NCBI RefSeq assembly: GCF_000820765.1
Contig: NZ_CCYH01000029.1
Span: 227,747-291,746, forward strand
From: Candidatus Soleaferrea massiliensis AP7
GTDB taxonomy: Bacteria; Bacillota; Clostridia; Oscillospirales; Ruminococcaceae
Length of the DNA: 64,000 nucleotides
Reading direction: 5' to 3'
The position numbers and the translations under genes were made by a program. A model generated the notes under the pieces. The model saw nothing but the letters and a program-made list of their open reading frames with translations. It was not told the DNA's origin and made no database searches. Below, piece by piece: positions 1-9,172 of the stretch; the stretch's first letter is position 1, and every line of letters starts with the position of its first letter.

Positions 1-1
1 T

Positions 2-460
2 CGTGAAAACGGCGGCGGAAATTCCCAATGCGCCAACGAATTTCTTCGGTATTTGGACATTGATTCCTACAAGGATTATGGTTCCAGAACGCGCTACAGC
101 TTTCTGCATTTCAGCACGGACCCCGGCATCACCGCCAACAAGCGGGCGGCGGAGCTTACGTTTCAGGGCAAGCTGTACCTGCTGACCTCCCGCAAAACCT
201 TCAGTTCGGCTGTCATGTTCGCCGCGCTGCTGTATGACAACCAGCTTGCCACCGTCATCGGCGAACCGGCCGGGAATGCGCCGTCCTGTTATGGGGATGT
301 CCTCACCTACCAGCTTCCGAACTCCAAATTGACCTTCAGCACCACCTACAAGTATTTCATCCGTCCGGATGCGCAGAATACCGCCGATACCATCCTGCCG
401 GGCTATGTCACCTCCAGTGAAGAGGCGCTGGACAAGGCATATGAATTGATCGGAGACTAA
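2..460 (+). CDS. S41-family serine peptidase, C-terminal part (5' end outside window)
   Basis: The frame is open from the window edge, so only the C-terminal ~150 residues are seen. It opens with 'RENGGGNS', the Asp/Arg-Asn-Gly-Gly-Asn strand typical of tail-specific (S41, CtpA/Tsp-type) peptidases. Then comes 'KTFSSAVMFAALLYD', which fits the nucleophile-Ser segment, and 'GEPAGNAPSCYGDV', the conserved loop after it. The rest ('YFIRPDAQNTADTILPGYV') is the usual C-terminal end of the protease fold. Known for the family: Ser-Lys catalysis, usually outside the cytoplasmic membrane. The N-terminus, including any signal peptide or PDZ domain, cannot be judged. A strong terminator follows about 95 bp later, so the gene ends its transcript here. 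Confidence 0.75.
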   Translation, partial: RENGGGNSQCANEFLRYLDIDSYKDYGSRTRYSFLHFSTDPGITANKRAAELTFQGKLYLLTSRKTFSSAVMFAALLYDNQLATVIGEPAGNAPSCYGDVLTYQLPNSKLTFSTTYKYFIRPDAQNTADTILPGYVTSSEEALDKAYELIGD

Positions 461-554
461 TATGGCGCGGCAAATACGGATAGAACCGTCACGCAGGCAG
501 TCCTGAAGAAGTTATCAATATAAAAAAATGTGCAAAATCATTCATTGTATTTCT

Positions 555-580
555 GCACCCGTCGGACGGGTGCTTTTTTT
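555..580 (+). terminator. Rho-independent terminator after the S41 peptidase
   Basis: An 8-bp GC-rich stem (GCACCCGT / ACGGGTGC) with a 3-nt loop is followed by seven T. A second hairpin (ACCGCCG-ATCTGCAGAT-CGGCGGT, about 590-615) lies just downstream. The rest of 461-822 shows no credible gene. A short minus-strand frame there overlaps the next gene's start and has no ribosome site. Confidence 0.85.
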
Positions 581-822
581 CTGCTCAAAACCGCCGCATC
601 TGCAGATACGGCGGTTTATCTTGTAAAACAACTTGTCACAAAAAGATCGAAGGCACATAGAATAGACCATGAAACTTGACAAGCGCCTCCTCCATAGGCA
701 AACCTTTTCTGTATAAAGTTACATAGAATTCATCCATCCCAATCAACAAACAGAAGCAAATCTCATTCCCCAGCTGGATGCTGAATTCTATGTTACAACG
801 AAAGAAAAGAGGTAAGATATCA

Positions 823-3021
823 ATGGACGCTATGGTATTGGCCACACAAAAATGGCTGAATCACACGTATGGAGGAGACATCCGCTACAACCCTGTAGAG
901 GAAAACGGAAAGACCGGCTGGCCGACCATCTACGCGCTGACAAGGGCGCTGCAGATCGAGCTGGGAATTCTCTCAACGGCAGACAATTTCGGCCCAACCT
1001 CCCGGGAATTATACGGCAAAAACCCGCTTCGCAGGGTGGACGGACTGCACAGCAACAAGTTCGCCATCCTGCAGGGCGCGCTGTGGTGCAAGGGATATGA
1101 TCCGGGGCACTACGCTTCCGAAAACCCGTATGGATATGTATCGGACGTATTCGATGAAAGCGTCGAATACGCCGTCAAGCTGTTAAAGATGGACGCCGGC
1201 CTGAACGACTTTACCGGCACGGTGACCACCAACCTGATGGCCGCACTGCTCTCAATGGATCAGTTTCGGCTGCTTTCCGACTATGGAGGCGACTCAAACA
1301 TCCGCGTATTCCAGCAGGAGATGAACCGCAAATATGAGGACTATATCGGACTCATGCCGTGCGACGGCATCTACGGCCGAAACACCAACATCGCGCTGAT
1401 TTATGCCCTGCAGGCAGAGGAAGGGCTTCCAACGGATGTTGCAAACGACAATTTTGGACCTTCTACCCAAACGCACTGTCCGACAATCCCCTATAATGGA
1501 GATGAAGTCGATTATGACGGTAAATCATACGGTTATTCTCAGATTCTGCAGTTTACAAAGATTCTGAAATTCGGGCTTTATGTGAATGGTTTTGGAAACG
1601 GCGTTTTCACCGGTACACTGATGAGTGATGTTGTCACCGCGTTCCAGAACCATCATGCGCTTCCGGCCACCGGCATTGCCGATCTGGACACCTGGATGTC
1701 GGTCATGATCAGCTGCGGCAACCCTGAGCGGAAGGGTACGGCCTGTGACACGCGTTTTGAGATCACCAATGAGGCGCTCTCCACTCTGAAGGCAAACAAC
1801 TACCAGTATGTCGGCCGTTATCTCACCGGCGGCGACTTTAAGGTAATCCGTCCCGGTGAACTGCAGCGCATCTTTGCCGGCGGACTGAGCGTCTTCCCCA
1901 TTTACCAGACCTACGGCATGGACGCCGACTATTTTACAGGCAGCCAGGGCGTTGCCGATGCGTTGATGGCGGAAGAAGCCGCAAAGAACTACGGCGTCCC
2001 GTCCGGAACAACCATCTATTTTGCAGCGGACTTCGACGCGCTGGACTATGACATCACCTATAATATCCTGCCGTATTTTGAATCCGTCTGTGCAACCCTG
2101 CAGTCCTATCGGGTCGGCATTTATGGTACAAGAAATGTCTGTTCCCGGGTGTCGAATGCATGCAATATTACCACCAGCTTCGTGTCCGATATGTCCACCG
2201 GTTATTCCGGAAACCTCGGTTTCCCGATGCCTGACAACTGGGCGTTTGACCAGATCGACAACCTGTATCTCTATCATGAGGACAATAGTCTGGAGATAGA
2301 CAACGATATTTGCTCCGGCAGGGATCATGGCTTCAATACGGTGGAATTTAATAAGGGATATAAGCCTGCGCCATCTGTGGAGGATTTGCCATCAAATGGA
2401 AATGTTTTGATTAATGAAAGTGATTTTGAAATTCCTGTATATGAAAAAACCATTCCTAGCCAAAATCACACAGGTGGAATTACAGCCGGAGGAGAGAAAG
2501 TTGGATTAATACTCCCACATGATATTTATAGTCGAGAGAATGAAAAAAGCAACTTTACTTTCTATTCAGTTTTGTTTTATGACAAGAATAGCAATTCAGT
2601 AAAGAAGGGATATATAGAAACAGCAGTCGGCACAGGAGTTATGCATCCATGGAAAGACCAGCAAATGCTATTTTATATCTCAACTGGCATAGACGATGGA
2701 ACAAGATCTACAGAGCGTATTGAAGGAAAAACATGTTCTATATTCAGCACGAGATGTGAGTTGGATCGTCTCAATACCAACGGTGTGAAAATTGCTACAA
2801 TTCCAGCCGCAACACGTTTGGGAACTGATGGGGCCCCAAGTTGTGGAAAAGGAAATCCTAATTTTATGTATGTTGAATATCTCTATGACGAAAAATTAGG
2901 AAAATGGGTTGGAGCTGGAGGACGTGAATATCTTTCCACTGGCGGTTATGTGGATCATCCCGCATGGATTGATATAGGTTATCAACATGGTGCGTCACCC
3001 ACTGAACGAGCTATTCTATAA
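823..3021 (+). CDS. Peptidoglycan-binding / DUF1906 (glycoside-hydrolase-like) protein with foreign-looking C-terminal module
   Basis: ATG 823 is preferred over the upstream in-frame ATG 778 because AAAGAAAAGAGG lies 8-10 nt before it; the product is 732 residues. The first ~310 residues hold repeated helical segments of peptidoglycan-binding type ('DGIYGRNTNIALIYALQAEEG', 'GVFTGTLMSDVVTAFQNHHAL'). Residues ~313-506 match the DUF1906 / Rv2525c-like TIM barrel ('YVGRYLTGGDFKVI', 'IYFAADFDALDYD', 'VGIYGTRNVCSR', 'WAFDQIDN'), a GH25-related fold thought to act on cell walls. There is no signal peptide, so release by lysis or unconventional export must be assumed. From about 2345 to the stop the DNA becomes markedly AT-rich, and the encoded ~220 residues ('IPVYEKTIPSQNHTGGI...') match no family I recognise. 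The catalytic role is inferred from fold only. Confidence 0.8.
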   Translation: MDAMVLATQKWLNHTYGGDIRYNPVEENGKTGWPTIYALTRALQIELGILSTADNFGPTSRELYGKNPLRRVDGLHSNKFAILQGALWCKGYDPGHYASENPYGYVSDVFDESVEYAVKLLKMDAGLNDFTGTVTTNLMAALLSMDQFRLLSDYGGDSNIRVFQQEMNRKYEDYIGLMPCDGIYGRNTNIALIYALQAEEGLPTDVANDNFGPSTQTHCPTIPYNGDEVDYDGKSYGYSQILQFTKILKFGLYVNGFGNGVFTGTLMSDVVTAFQNHHALPATGIADLDTWMSVMISCGNPERKGTACDTRFEITNEALSTLKANNYQYVGRYLTGGDFKVIRPGELQRIFAGGLSVFPIYQTYGMDADYFTGSQGVADALMAEEAAKNYGVPSGTTIYFAADFDALDYDITYNILPYFESVCATLQSYRVGIYGTRNVCSRVSNACNITTSFVSDMSTGYSGNLGFPMPDNWAFDQIDNLYLYHEDNSLEIDNDICSGRDHGFNTVEFNKGYKPAPSVEDLPSNGNVLINESDFEIPVYEKTIPSQNHTGGITAGGEKVGLILPHDIYSRENEKSNFTFYSVLFYDKNSNSVKKGYIETAVGTGVMHPWKDQQMLFYISTGIDDGTRSTERIEGKTCSIFSTRCELDRLNTNGVKIATIPAATRLGTDGAPSCGKGNPNFMYVEYLYDEKLGKWVGAGGREYLSTGGYVDHPAWIDIGYQHGASPTERAIL

Positions 3022-3035
3022 CCAAGCACAAAATG

Positions 3036-3063
3036 AAAAGGGTCAGATTAATCTGACCCTTTT
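3036..3063. terminator. Bidirectional terminator between convergent genes
   Basis: A perfect 28-bp palindrome with arms AAAAGGGTCAGATT / AATCTGACCCTTTT sits between the stop of the DUF1906 gene (3021) and the stop of the convergent lipoprotein gene (3069). A-tract and T-tract flanks let it work on both strands. Confidence 0.85.
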
Positions 3064-3068
3064 CCAGT

Positions 3069-4100
3069 TTAAAATGGAGCATACTCTTCTTGCCCATCAT
3101 ATTTATTAACTCTTACAAATTTGTCTTCGTTCATTCCATACAAATACCCGTTGATCACATCTAAAGTATCACCGCACTTAAGACGAAATGAGATGTTTTC
3201 TCCTGTTTCTTGGTCTATATTATAGATAACATCTTCACCTACCCTGCAATAAATGGATTGATCATCATAATTGCACAACTTAACATTACCCGCTTTATTA
3301 TAATCAATTGTATATATATTTTTTTGATTTTTCCCATTCAGATCAACTCTCCAAATTGCATTCTCAGCCAGATAAAAAATATATTGATCCGTTATCAAAT
3401 ACTGCGGTGCCTTCATAGCGCCCACAACCAGTTTCCGATCATTTGTAAACCGATCAATTTGATATAGTTCCAGCATGTTTGGATTGCCTGTATATGCGCT
3501 GGTTTCATAAAAAATCCCTCTTGAGGATGGATAGTTCCAATAATATCCGCTTATCTGTTTTAAATCCAACTGGTCAGCATCCTTGCTGACATTGGCCGAA
3601 TAATGATACTGTTGGACATCATTTTGGACAATAACATTGCACATTAAATACAGGGTATCCTCTAAACATTTGACACTGTAAAGAATTTGTTCATCTAAAC
3701 CCGTTGAGATAGAGGTAGGATTTTTTCCATCTTTTTGAATCCTGTACAATTGTTTTCCTTCAATGAAATACAGGTAGGGTCCATGCAGAGCGATAGACCA
3801 TAGATAAGACCCTTTATCCGATAATTCATAGAGGATATCTGTTTCTCCTCCCTGTAACGGCATTTTACAGATCGCATCGAAAGTACAGTAATAGAGATAT
3901 TCCCCATCGGTTGCAGTCCTTTCATTGTAAGGATTATAATATGGGTCCACGATATCTGGTATGTCAAAAGAAACGGATTCCGTGGAGCTTTTGTTGTCCT
4001 CTAAATTCTGCGAGACAGACGCTTCATCTCCTGTACATCCGGTCATGGTCAGCATACTTAACAGCAGCAGGCAGGATATTGCTTTTTTCATGGTCATCAT
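3069..4100 (-). CDS. Lipoprotein with DUF5050-like beta-propeller
   Basis: 343 residues. A basic N-terminus and hydrophobic stretch end in the lipobox 'LTMTGC', so it should be a membrane-anchored lipoprotein on the outer face. After a Ser/Glu linker the body consists of repeated strands with a recurring pattern ('GEYLYYCTFDAICKMPLQGGE', 'YLYFIEGKQLYRIQKDGKN', 'YIFYLAENAIWRVDLNGKN', 'SIYCRVGEDVIYNIDQETGE'). This is the DUF5050 / low-density-lipoprotein-receptor-like propeller common in Clostridia. Ligand and function are unknown. AGGAG precedes the ATGATGACCATG start cluster, so the initiating ATG is ambiguous by up to three codons. The gene is AT-rich like the adjoining 3' end of the convergent gene, which hints that the two arrived together. 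Confidence 0.75.
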   Translation of the reverse strand: MMTMKKAISCLLLLSMLTMTGCTGDEASVSQNLEDNKSSTESVSFDIPDIVDPYYNPYNERTATDGEYLYYCTFDAICKMPLQGGETDILYELSDKGSYLWSIALHGPYLYFIEGKQLYRIQKDGKNPTSISTGLDEQILYSVKCLEDTLYLMCNVIVQNDVQQYHYSANVSKDADQLDLKQISGYYWNYPSSRGIFYETSAYTGNPNMLELYQIDRFTNDRKLVVGAMKAPQYLITDQYIFYLAENAIWRVDLNGKNQKNIYTIDYNKAGNVKLCNYDDQSIYCRVGEDVIYNIDQETGENISFRLKCGDTLDVINGYLYGMNEDKFVRVNKYDGQEEYAPF

Positions 4101-4223
4101 GCTCCTTTCTATTTATTTCCTGTATTATACTGTATATATTAGCATGAATATGTAAACAGTATATTTCCAAAAGGATGTTCCTGTATATTTTTCATTTATT
4201 TTCACCTTGCAGTATTTCTTATC

Positions 4224-4262
4224 AAAAAAAGAGCACTGATCTTCAGATCAGTGCTCTTTTTT
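4224..4262 (-). terminator. Terminator of the AGCS symporter gene
   Basis: A long stem (AGAGCACTGATCT / AGATCAGTGCTCT, 2-nt loop) is flanked by A7 and T7. It lies 17 bp beyond the stop of the leftward symporter gene. The flanking tracts would also stop transcription coming the other way. Confidence 0.85.
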
Positions 4263-4279
4263 ACATATTTTTGTCAATA

Positions 4280-5674
4280 TCAGCTGCGACGCTCTTCTTT
4301 CATGCGCTTGCGGTAATCCTTGGTCAGCTTGATCACCACGCCGCTCAGGCCAATCAGTGCAACCAGGTTGGGGATCGCCATCATGCCGTTCAGCGTATCC
4401 GCAATATTCCATACCAGATCCAATTTCATTGTGGAACCCACAACGATAAAGAAGATAAAGATGACACGGTAGATGAACAGTACAACCTGATTATCCTTGC
4501 TCAGATAGCCGAGACTGCGCTCCCCATAATAGGACCAGCCCAAAATGGTGGACAGCGCGAAGAAGATGATGGCTATGGTGACAATCATGCCGCCGAAACT
4601 TCCGAGATGCTGTGTAAATGCCGCCGTGGTCAGCGCGGCGCCGTCCTTGCCGCCGTCCCAAAGGCCGGAAGTCAGAATGACCAGCGCTGTAAAGGTACAG
4701 GTGACGATGGTATCGATAAACACCTCGAAAACGCCCCACATGCCCTGTTTGACCGGCTCCCTGGTGTTGGAGGCCGCATGTGCGATCGGCGCGGAGCCAA
4801 GACCGGCTTCATTCGAAAAGACGCCGCGCGCAATGCCGTACCGCATGGCGTTCATAATCACGTAACCGCCGACACCGCCTGCGAGTGCCGAAAAGTCAAA
4901 CGCACCTTCAAAGATCATGCCGAATGCGCTGGGAATATTGCCGATGTTGGTGACGAGCACAATGATACATCCGATCAGATAGAAAATCGCCATAAACGGC
5001 ACAATGGCAGAGGTCACCTTTCCGATTCTCTTGATGCCGCCGATGATGACCAGGCCTGCGATCACCGCGATCACCACGCCGGTGATATAGGGGGGAATCT
5101 GGAAGTTGGACTGCACGGCATCCGCAATGGTGTTCGACTGGGTCATGTTGCCGATACCGAACGAAGCAAGCGTGCACAGAACAGCAAAGATGCAGGCCAG
5201 CCATTTCATATGCAGGCCTTTTTCTATGTAATACATCGGACCGCCGATATGCTGGCCCTTCTCATTGGTTTCGCGGAATTTGATGGAAAGCACCACCTCA
5301 GCGTACTTGGTCATCATGCCGAAGAATGCGCTGATCCACATCCAGAAGATCGCACCCGGTCCGCCCATGACGATGGCGGTTGCGATACCCGCGATATTTC
5401 CGACGCCGATGGTTCCCGCAAGCGCGGTGGAAACCGCCTGGAACGGTGTCAGGTTTTGATCGGACTTGTCTTTTTTCTTTCGTGAGAAAAGCGTTCCAAT
5501 GGTATTTTTCATAACCGTTCCAAATTTGCTGATCTGGAAGAAGCCCGTGCGGAAGGTCAGATAGACGCCTGTGCCTACCAGCAGCACCAGCATAAACGGA
5601 CCCCAGATAAAATCATTGAGCACACCGTTCGCCTTTGTTATCATCTCCACAATTTGATTCACGACTTGATTCAT
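4280..5674 (-). CDS. alsT: Alanine/glycine:cation symporter (AGCS family)
   Basis: 464 residues, the usual AGCS length, with about ten hydrophobic segments. Recognisable stretches include 'AVSTALAGTIGVGNIAGIATAI', the family signature 'GPGAIFWMWISAFFGMMTKYAE', 'GGPMYYIEKGL', 'NTIADAVQ', 'GGVGGYVIMNAMRYG' and 'SNEAGLGSAPIAHAA'. Family members import alanine or glycine with Na+ (sometimes H+) across the cytoplasmic membrane. AAAGGA lies upstream of ATG 5674. A TATAAT-like box on the minus strand (about 5749-5754) is a plausible -10. No glycine riboswitch is visible in the ~230-bp leader, although one often precedes this family. The gene is monocistronic, with its own terminator downstream. Confidence 0.92.
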   Translation of the reverse strand: MNQVVNQIVEMITKANGVLNDFIWGPFMLVLLVGTGVYLTFRTGFFQISKFGTVMKNTIGTLFSRKKKDKSDQNLTPFQAVSTALAGTIGVGNIAGIATAIVMGGPGAIFWMWISAFFGMMTKYAEVVLSIKFRETNEKGQHIGGPMYYIEKGLHMKWLACIFAVLCTLASFGIGNMTQSNTIADAVQSNFQIPPYITGVVIAVIAGLVIIGGIKRIGKVTSAIVPFMAIFYLIGCIIVLVTNIGNIPSAFGMIFEGAFDFSALAGGVGGYVIMNAMRYGIARGVFSNEAGLGSAPIAHAASNTREPVKQGMWGVFEVFIDTIVTCTFTALVILTSGLWDGGKDGAALTTAAFTQHLGSFGGMIVTIAIIFFALSTILGWSYYGERSLGYLSKDNQVVLFIYRVIFIFFIVVGSTMKLDLVWNIADTLNGMMAIPNLVALIGLSGVVIKLTKDYRKRMKEERRS

Positions 5675-5820
5675 GTTCCCTAAATCCTTTCATCTCTTAT
5701 TGACTGATAGATATACACCGTTTTGCACATGATGTGCAGCCTTTATCAATTATAATAAATTCCTCCAAAAAAAGCAATAAAAAAACACAAAAACGCGCAT
5801 ATTTCTTCTATATAATTCAC

Positions 5821-5887
5821 AAAAAAATGGATAAATCTCGTCCATCCCTTCATACTATGCGGGACAAACGAGATTTATCCATTTTTT
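5821..5887 (-). terminator. Terminator of the BofC-like gene
   Basis: A 17-bp stem (ATGGATAAATCTCGT / ACGAGATTTATCCAT plus flanking A/T) with a ~28-nt loop sits 25 bp beyond the stop of the leftward gene, with T-runs on the transcribed side. Confidence 0.8.
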
Positions 5888-5910
5888 CATATCAGAACGA
5901 CGATCGTCCG

Positions 5911-6231
5911 TCAGCTGATGTAATCCTCAATCAGGCGGTTGAGCTCCTGGATATCCTTGGCCGCCACGCCCTTCTGGAGGGAATCCTGGTCGTACTGCGG
6001 CAGGTTGGAGGTATAGACATTGAATACAATTTCCGGTTTCTGCTGGTTGGATTTGAACACGGCGAGCCGGCCATCGTAATCCTTCAAAACATATTCCACA
6101 CCGGAAATTTCATTGATATTCTGGCTGTCTGCATGATTTGCGAAATTTAGTCCTATAATGAATGTAACAGAGAGCAGCATGACGGCAAGCAGCACTCCGC
6201 AAATCGTAAATTTCATGGTATTGCTTCTCAT
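5911..6231 (-). CDS. Small membrane-anchored protein with BofC C-terminal-like domain
   Basis: 106 residues. Positions 1-30 form one hydrophobic anchor ('FTICGVLLAVMLLSVTFIIGL'). The remainder ('YVLKDYDGRLAVFK', 'VFNVYTSNLPQYDQDSL', 'DIQELNRLIEDYIS') matches the short BofC C-terminal-like proteins of Clostridia. In Bacillus BofC sits between the spore membranes and restrains the SpoIVB protease; here only the C-terminal domain on a membrane stalk is present, so the role is inference. GGGGG lies 9 nt before ATG. It is divergent from the class A PBP gene. The short intergenic region is AT-rich and probably carries both promoters. Confidence 0.65.
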   Translation of the reverse strand: MRSNTMKFTICGVLLAVMLLSVTFIIGLNFANHADSQNINEISGVEYVLKDYDGRLAVFKSNQQKPEIVFNVYTSNLPQYDQDSLQKGVAAKDIQELNRLIEDYIS

Positions 6232-6384
6232 GTAAAATTCCCCCGTTTTTCAAGGTATAGATAACGTAGGTGGAATATATCCCCTCTTACCTTATATTGC
6301 CCCAATCTGTCAGGAGATATACTGTGCTCCCAACGTGAAAATAAATTATATTTAAAAAAAAGCCAATACTTTTGGTACAAACTG

Positions 6385-6398
6385 TGCTATAATATAAT
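6385..6398 (+). promoter_or_regulatory. Extended -10 promoter of the class A PBP gene
   Basis: TGcTATAAT (6385-6393) is an extended -10 element about 33 bp before the GTG start. No good -35 is seen at the right distance. It is followed by AAAAGGAGGCG, a near-perfect ribosome site that supports the GTG start at 6426. Confidence 0.5.
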
Positions 6399-6425
6399 GA
6401 ATCTTGAAAAGGAGGCGAATTTTTA

Positions 6426-8858
6426 GTGCGGAAAAAGACAACCTACAGGGATTCCGATTATTCCGACTACGGCGGATTTTCGGGTGGGTCTGACGGTGGC
6501 TTTGACGACATCAATTATGGCGGTCCGGATGGTGGTTCCGGCGGCCCCGAGGAGGATCCGCTCCCTGTGAAACCTGCTAAAAAAAGCACTGCTAAGAAAG
6601 TTTTCTCCAACATCGGTAAAGGGATTCTGGTCTGTTTTCTGATCGGTATCATCACCGGCTGTATTGTCATATCGGTCTGTTCCATTTATTTGGTCAACTT
6701 TATTAAATCAGACGAGCAAATCGATTTGGGAAAGCTCAAGCTTAACTATACAACCATTCTTTACGTAAATAACGCTGAAACCGGGGAACCGCAGGAATAC
6801 AAGCGGCTCTACAGCTCTGAAAACCGCATTTGGGTGGATATTGACAAAATACCGGAAATCACGCAGAAAGCGGTTATCGCGGCTGAGGATGAGCGCTTTG
6901 AACAGCATCACGGCGTCGACTGGAAACGGACGCTCGCCGCCTCTGTGAACCTGATCTTCCCGATCTATGAAACCCAGCAGGGCGGTTCAACCATTACACA
7001 GCAGCTGATCAAGAACATCACCGGAGACGACGCAACGAGGCCTGACCGAAAGATCCGGGAGATCTTCCGTGCGCTGGATCTGGAAAAACGCTATTCCAAA
7101 GACCAGATCATGGAAGCCTATCTCAACACGATCTTTTTCGCCAACCAGACAAACGGCATTCAGGCCGCGGCAAACCTGTATTTCAATAAAGATGCAAGCG
7201 ATCTGACGGCCGCGGAAAGCGCCGCTATCATCGCCATCACGCAGGCGCCTACGTACTACAATCCGTTTGAGAATCCGGAGAATAACCGGGAACGTCAGGA
7301 ATACATTCTGGATAAAATGCATGAGCTGAACTTTTTAGACGATCAGGAGTACAAGGATGCACTTGCCGAAGAAATGGTCTTCAACAAAAAAGGGGCGCAG
7401 CAACAGCTGAGCACCACACAAAACTACTTTGTTGACCATGTCATCAACGAGGTCATCAATGACCTTGAAGAAGAGCTTGGCTACAGTGAAAGCTATGCGA
7501 CCAACCAGGTGTACGGCGGCGGACTGAAGATTTATATGACGATGGACACCCGCGTTCAGGGCATTTTGGAAGAATGCTTTATGGATGAAGATACCTTCCC
7601 CGAAATGCGCAACGATGTCCAGCCGCAGGCGGCCATGGCTATCTGTGATCCGAACGGCAAGCTGGTTGCGATTGTCGGCGGCCGGGGTGAGAAGGAAGGC
7701 GCAAGGGTGCTGAACCGCGCATCCCAGTCGGTCAGACAGCCCGGATCGGCCATCAAGCCGATTGCAATCTATGACCTTGCCATTGAAAAGAATCTGATCC
7801 ATTATTCTTCCTTATTGGATGACAATCCGATCATGATGAACGGCCAGCCTTGGCCGGTCAACTACTATGGTAAATACTATGGGCCGATCACCGCTCAGCG
7901 CGCACTTGAAATCTCAAACAATACCATCCCCGTCAAACTGGCTCAGCAGCTTGATCCCAGTGTTTGCTTCGACTTCCTGCATGACAAACTCAACATCAAG
8001 TCGCTGATTGACAACAAAGTTATAGACGGCTCCGCCTATACCGACAAAACCCTTTCGGGTATGGCATTGGGCGGACTGACTGAAGGACTGACCGTTCTGG
8101 AGCTGACAACCGCCTATCAGATATTCTTAAACGGCGGCAACTTCACACCGAGCTATTCCTACACCAAGGTGCTCAACAACGACGGCGACACCCTTTTGGA
8201 ACCGAACACCGAGCCAACCCGCGTACTGTCCGAAGACACCGCAACGATTATGAACAAATTGCTGCAGAGGGTCACAAATGGCCCGGAAGGAACCGGAGGA
8301 TACGCGAGCAGACTCAATATGCCGACCGCCGGCAAGACCGGTTCCACCACCGACGACAAAGACCTTTGGTTTGTCGGATTGACGCCTTATTATGTCGGCG
8401 CTGTCTGGCTTGGCTATGATAATCCAGAACAAATCTATTATAACACATATCCTACACCAATCATCTGGTACAACGTCATGTCCAGGATTCTGGAGGGGTA
8501 TGAATACAAGAATTTTGAAGAATTCGGTTCAGTCGCTGTCCGGCAGTATTGTCAGGAAAGCGGCCAGCTGGCTACAGAAAGCTGTCCGGATGTACGAACC
8601 GGATATTACCGCTACAGTTATATGCCCGATGAAGAATGTAAAATACATTCCGGAAAGGGTTCTCAAAGCACAAGCGAGTCCAGCAGTTCGGGAACCACCA
8701 GCAATTTGGACCCGTCCAGACCGGAACCTCCGGAACCTTCAGATAGCACATCCAGCGAGGAATCTTCATCCTCTGAGACCAGTTCCGACACCTCATCGGA
8801 TGAAACTTCTTCTTCGGAAAGCTCATCACAGCAGCCCAAGCCGCCAAACGAACATTGA
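6426..8858 (+). CDS. Class A penicillin-binding protein (glycosyltransferase + transpeptidase)
   Basis: 810 residues from GTG 6426, which lies 8 nt after AAAGGAGG. The order is: acidic/Gly cytoplasmic tail (1-60); one membrane segment (about 64-92); GT51 glycosyltransferase with catalytic Glu154 in 'AAEDERFEQHHG' and the 'GGSTITQQLIKN' motif; then the transpeptidase with S441xxK444 ('PGSAIKP'), 'ISNNTIP' (SxN) and 'AGKTGST' (KTG box). All key residues are present. It polymerises lipid II and cross-links peptidoglycan on the outer membrane face. The last ~80 residues are a Ser/Glu/Pro-rich, probably disordered tail, a common wall-spanning feature in Clostridia. Two Cys-containing segments precede the tail ('QYCQESGQLATESCPDV'). 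It appears to be a single-gene transcript. Confidence 0.95.
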   Translation: MRKKTTYRDSDYSDYGGFSGGSDGGFDDINYGGPDGGSGGPEEDPLPVKPAKKSTAKKVFSNIGKGILVCFLIGIITGCIVISVCSIYLVNFIKSDEQIDLGKLKLNYTTILYVNNAETGEPQEYKRLYSSENRIWVDIDKIPEITQKAVIAAEDERFEQHHGVDWKRTLAASVNLIFPIYETQQGGSTITQQLIKNITGDDATRPDRKIREIFRALDLEKRYSKDQIMEAYLNTIFFANQTNGIQAAANLYFNKDASDLTAAESAAIIAITQAPTYYNPFENPENNRERQEYILDKMHELNFLDDQEYKDALAEEMVFNKKGAQQQLSTTQNYFVDHVINEVINDLEEELGYSESYATNQVYGGGLKIYMTMDTRVQGILEECFMDEDTFPEMRNDVQPQAAMAICDPNGKLVAIVGGRGEKEGARVLNRASQSVRQPGSAIKPIAIYDLAIEKNLIHYSSLLDDNPIMMNGQPWPVNYYGKYYGPITAQRALEISNNTIPVKLAQQLDPSVCFDFLHDKLNIKSLIDNKVIDGSAYTDKTLSGMALGGLTEGLTVLELTTAYQIFLNGGNFTPSYSYTKVLNNDGDTLLEPNTEPTRVLSEDTATIMNKLLQRVTNGPEGTGGYASRLNMPTAGKTGSTTDDKDLWFVGLTPYYVGAVWLGYDNPEQIYYNTYPTPIIWYNVMSRILEGYEYKNFEEFGSVAVRQYCQESGQLATESCPDVRTGYYRYSYMPDEECKIHSGKGSQSTSESSSSGTTSNLDPSRPEPPEPSDSTSSEESSSSETSSDTSSDETSSSESSSQQPKPPNEH

Positions 8859-8885
8859 TCTGCGGATAATACGACAATTTCATAT

Positions 8886-8920
8886 AAAAAAGCCAGCGTC
8901 CTGCCAGACGCTGGCTTTTT
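8886..8920 (+). terminator. Terminator of the PBP gene
   Basis: The stem AAGCCAGCGTC / GACGCTGGCTT with a short loop is followed by TTTTTATT, 27 bp after the PBP stop. Confidence 0.88.
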
Positions 8921-8926
8921 ATTATG

Positions 8927-9166
8927 GCTTTAGCGTAACAAAACCACCGGCTATGCCGGTGAGAATGAAAAGCTTTAGTTTTCTAGGATAGAGCGAAGAG
9001 AATGACAACAATCATCTCAATCATAGTGAAAAGCTATAGAGATATAACAGCTTTAGCAGTTGCAGTGCGTGTGATGCAAATGACGGTGACTCAGTGCCTC
9101 TGAAGAAGCCAGCCGGTATGATGCCCTTCTAGGGCTGGTACATACCACTAGTTCAACTGGTAGTTT
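8927..9166 (+). repeat. Decayed IS200/IS605-like miniature element, copy A
   Basis: It starts GCTTTAGCGT and carries a left palindrome CCACCGGCTATGCCGGTG (8944-8961). An internal block has GAGCGAAGAGAATGACA. The right half ends with GGCTGGTACATA and a second imperfect palindrome ACCACTAGTTCAACTGGTAGT (about 9144-9164). Copy B at 49680-49935 on the other strand shares the same parts in the same order. Subterminal palindromes without inverted ends are typical of IS200/IS605 elements. No transposase frame remains, so this is a miniature or decayed derivative. Confidence 0.6.
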
Positions 9167-9172
9167 TGATTG

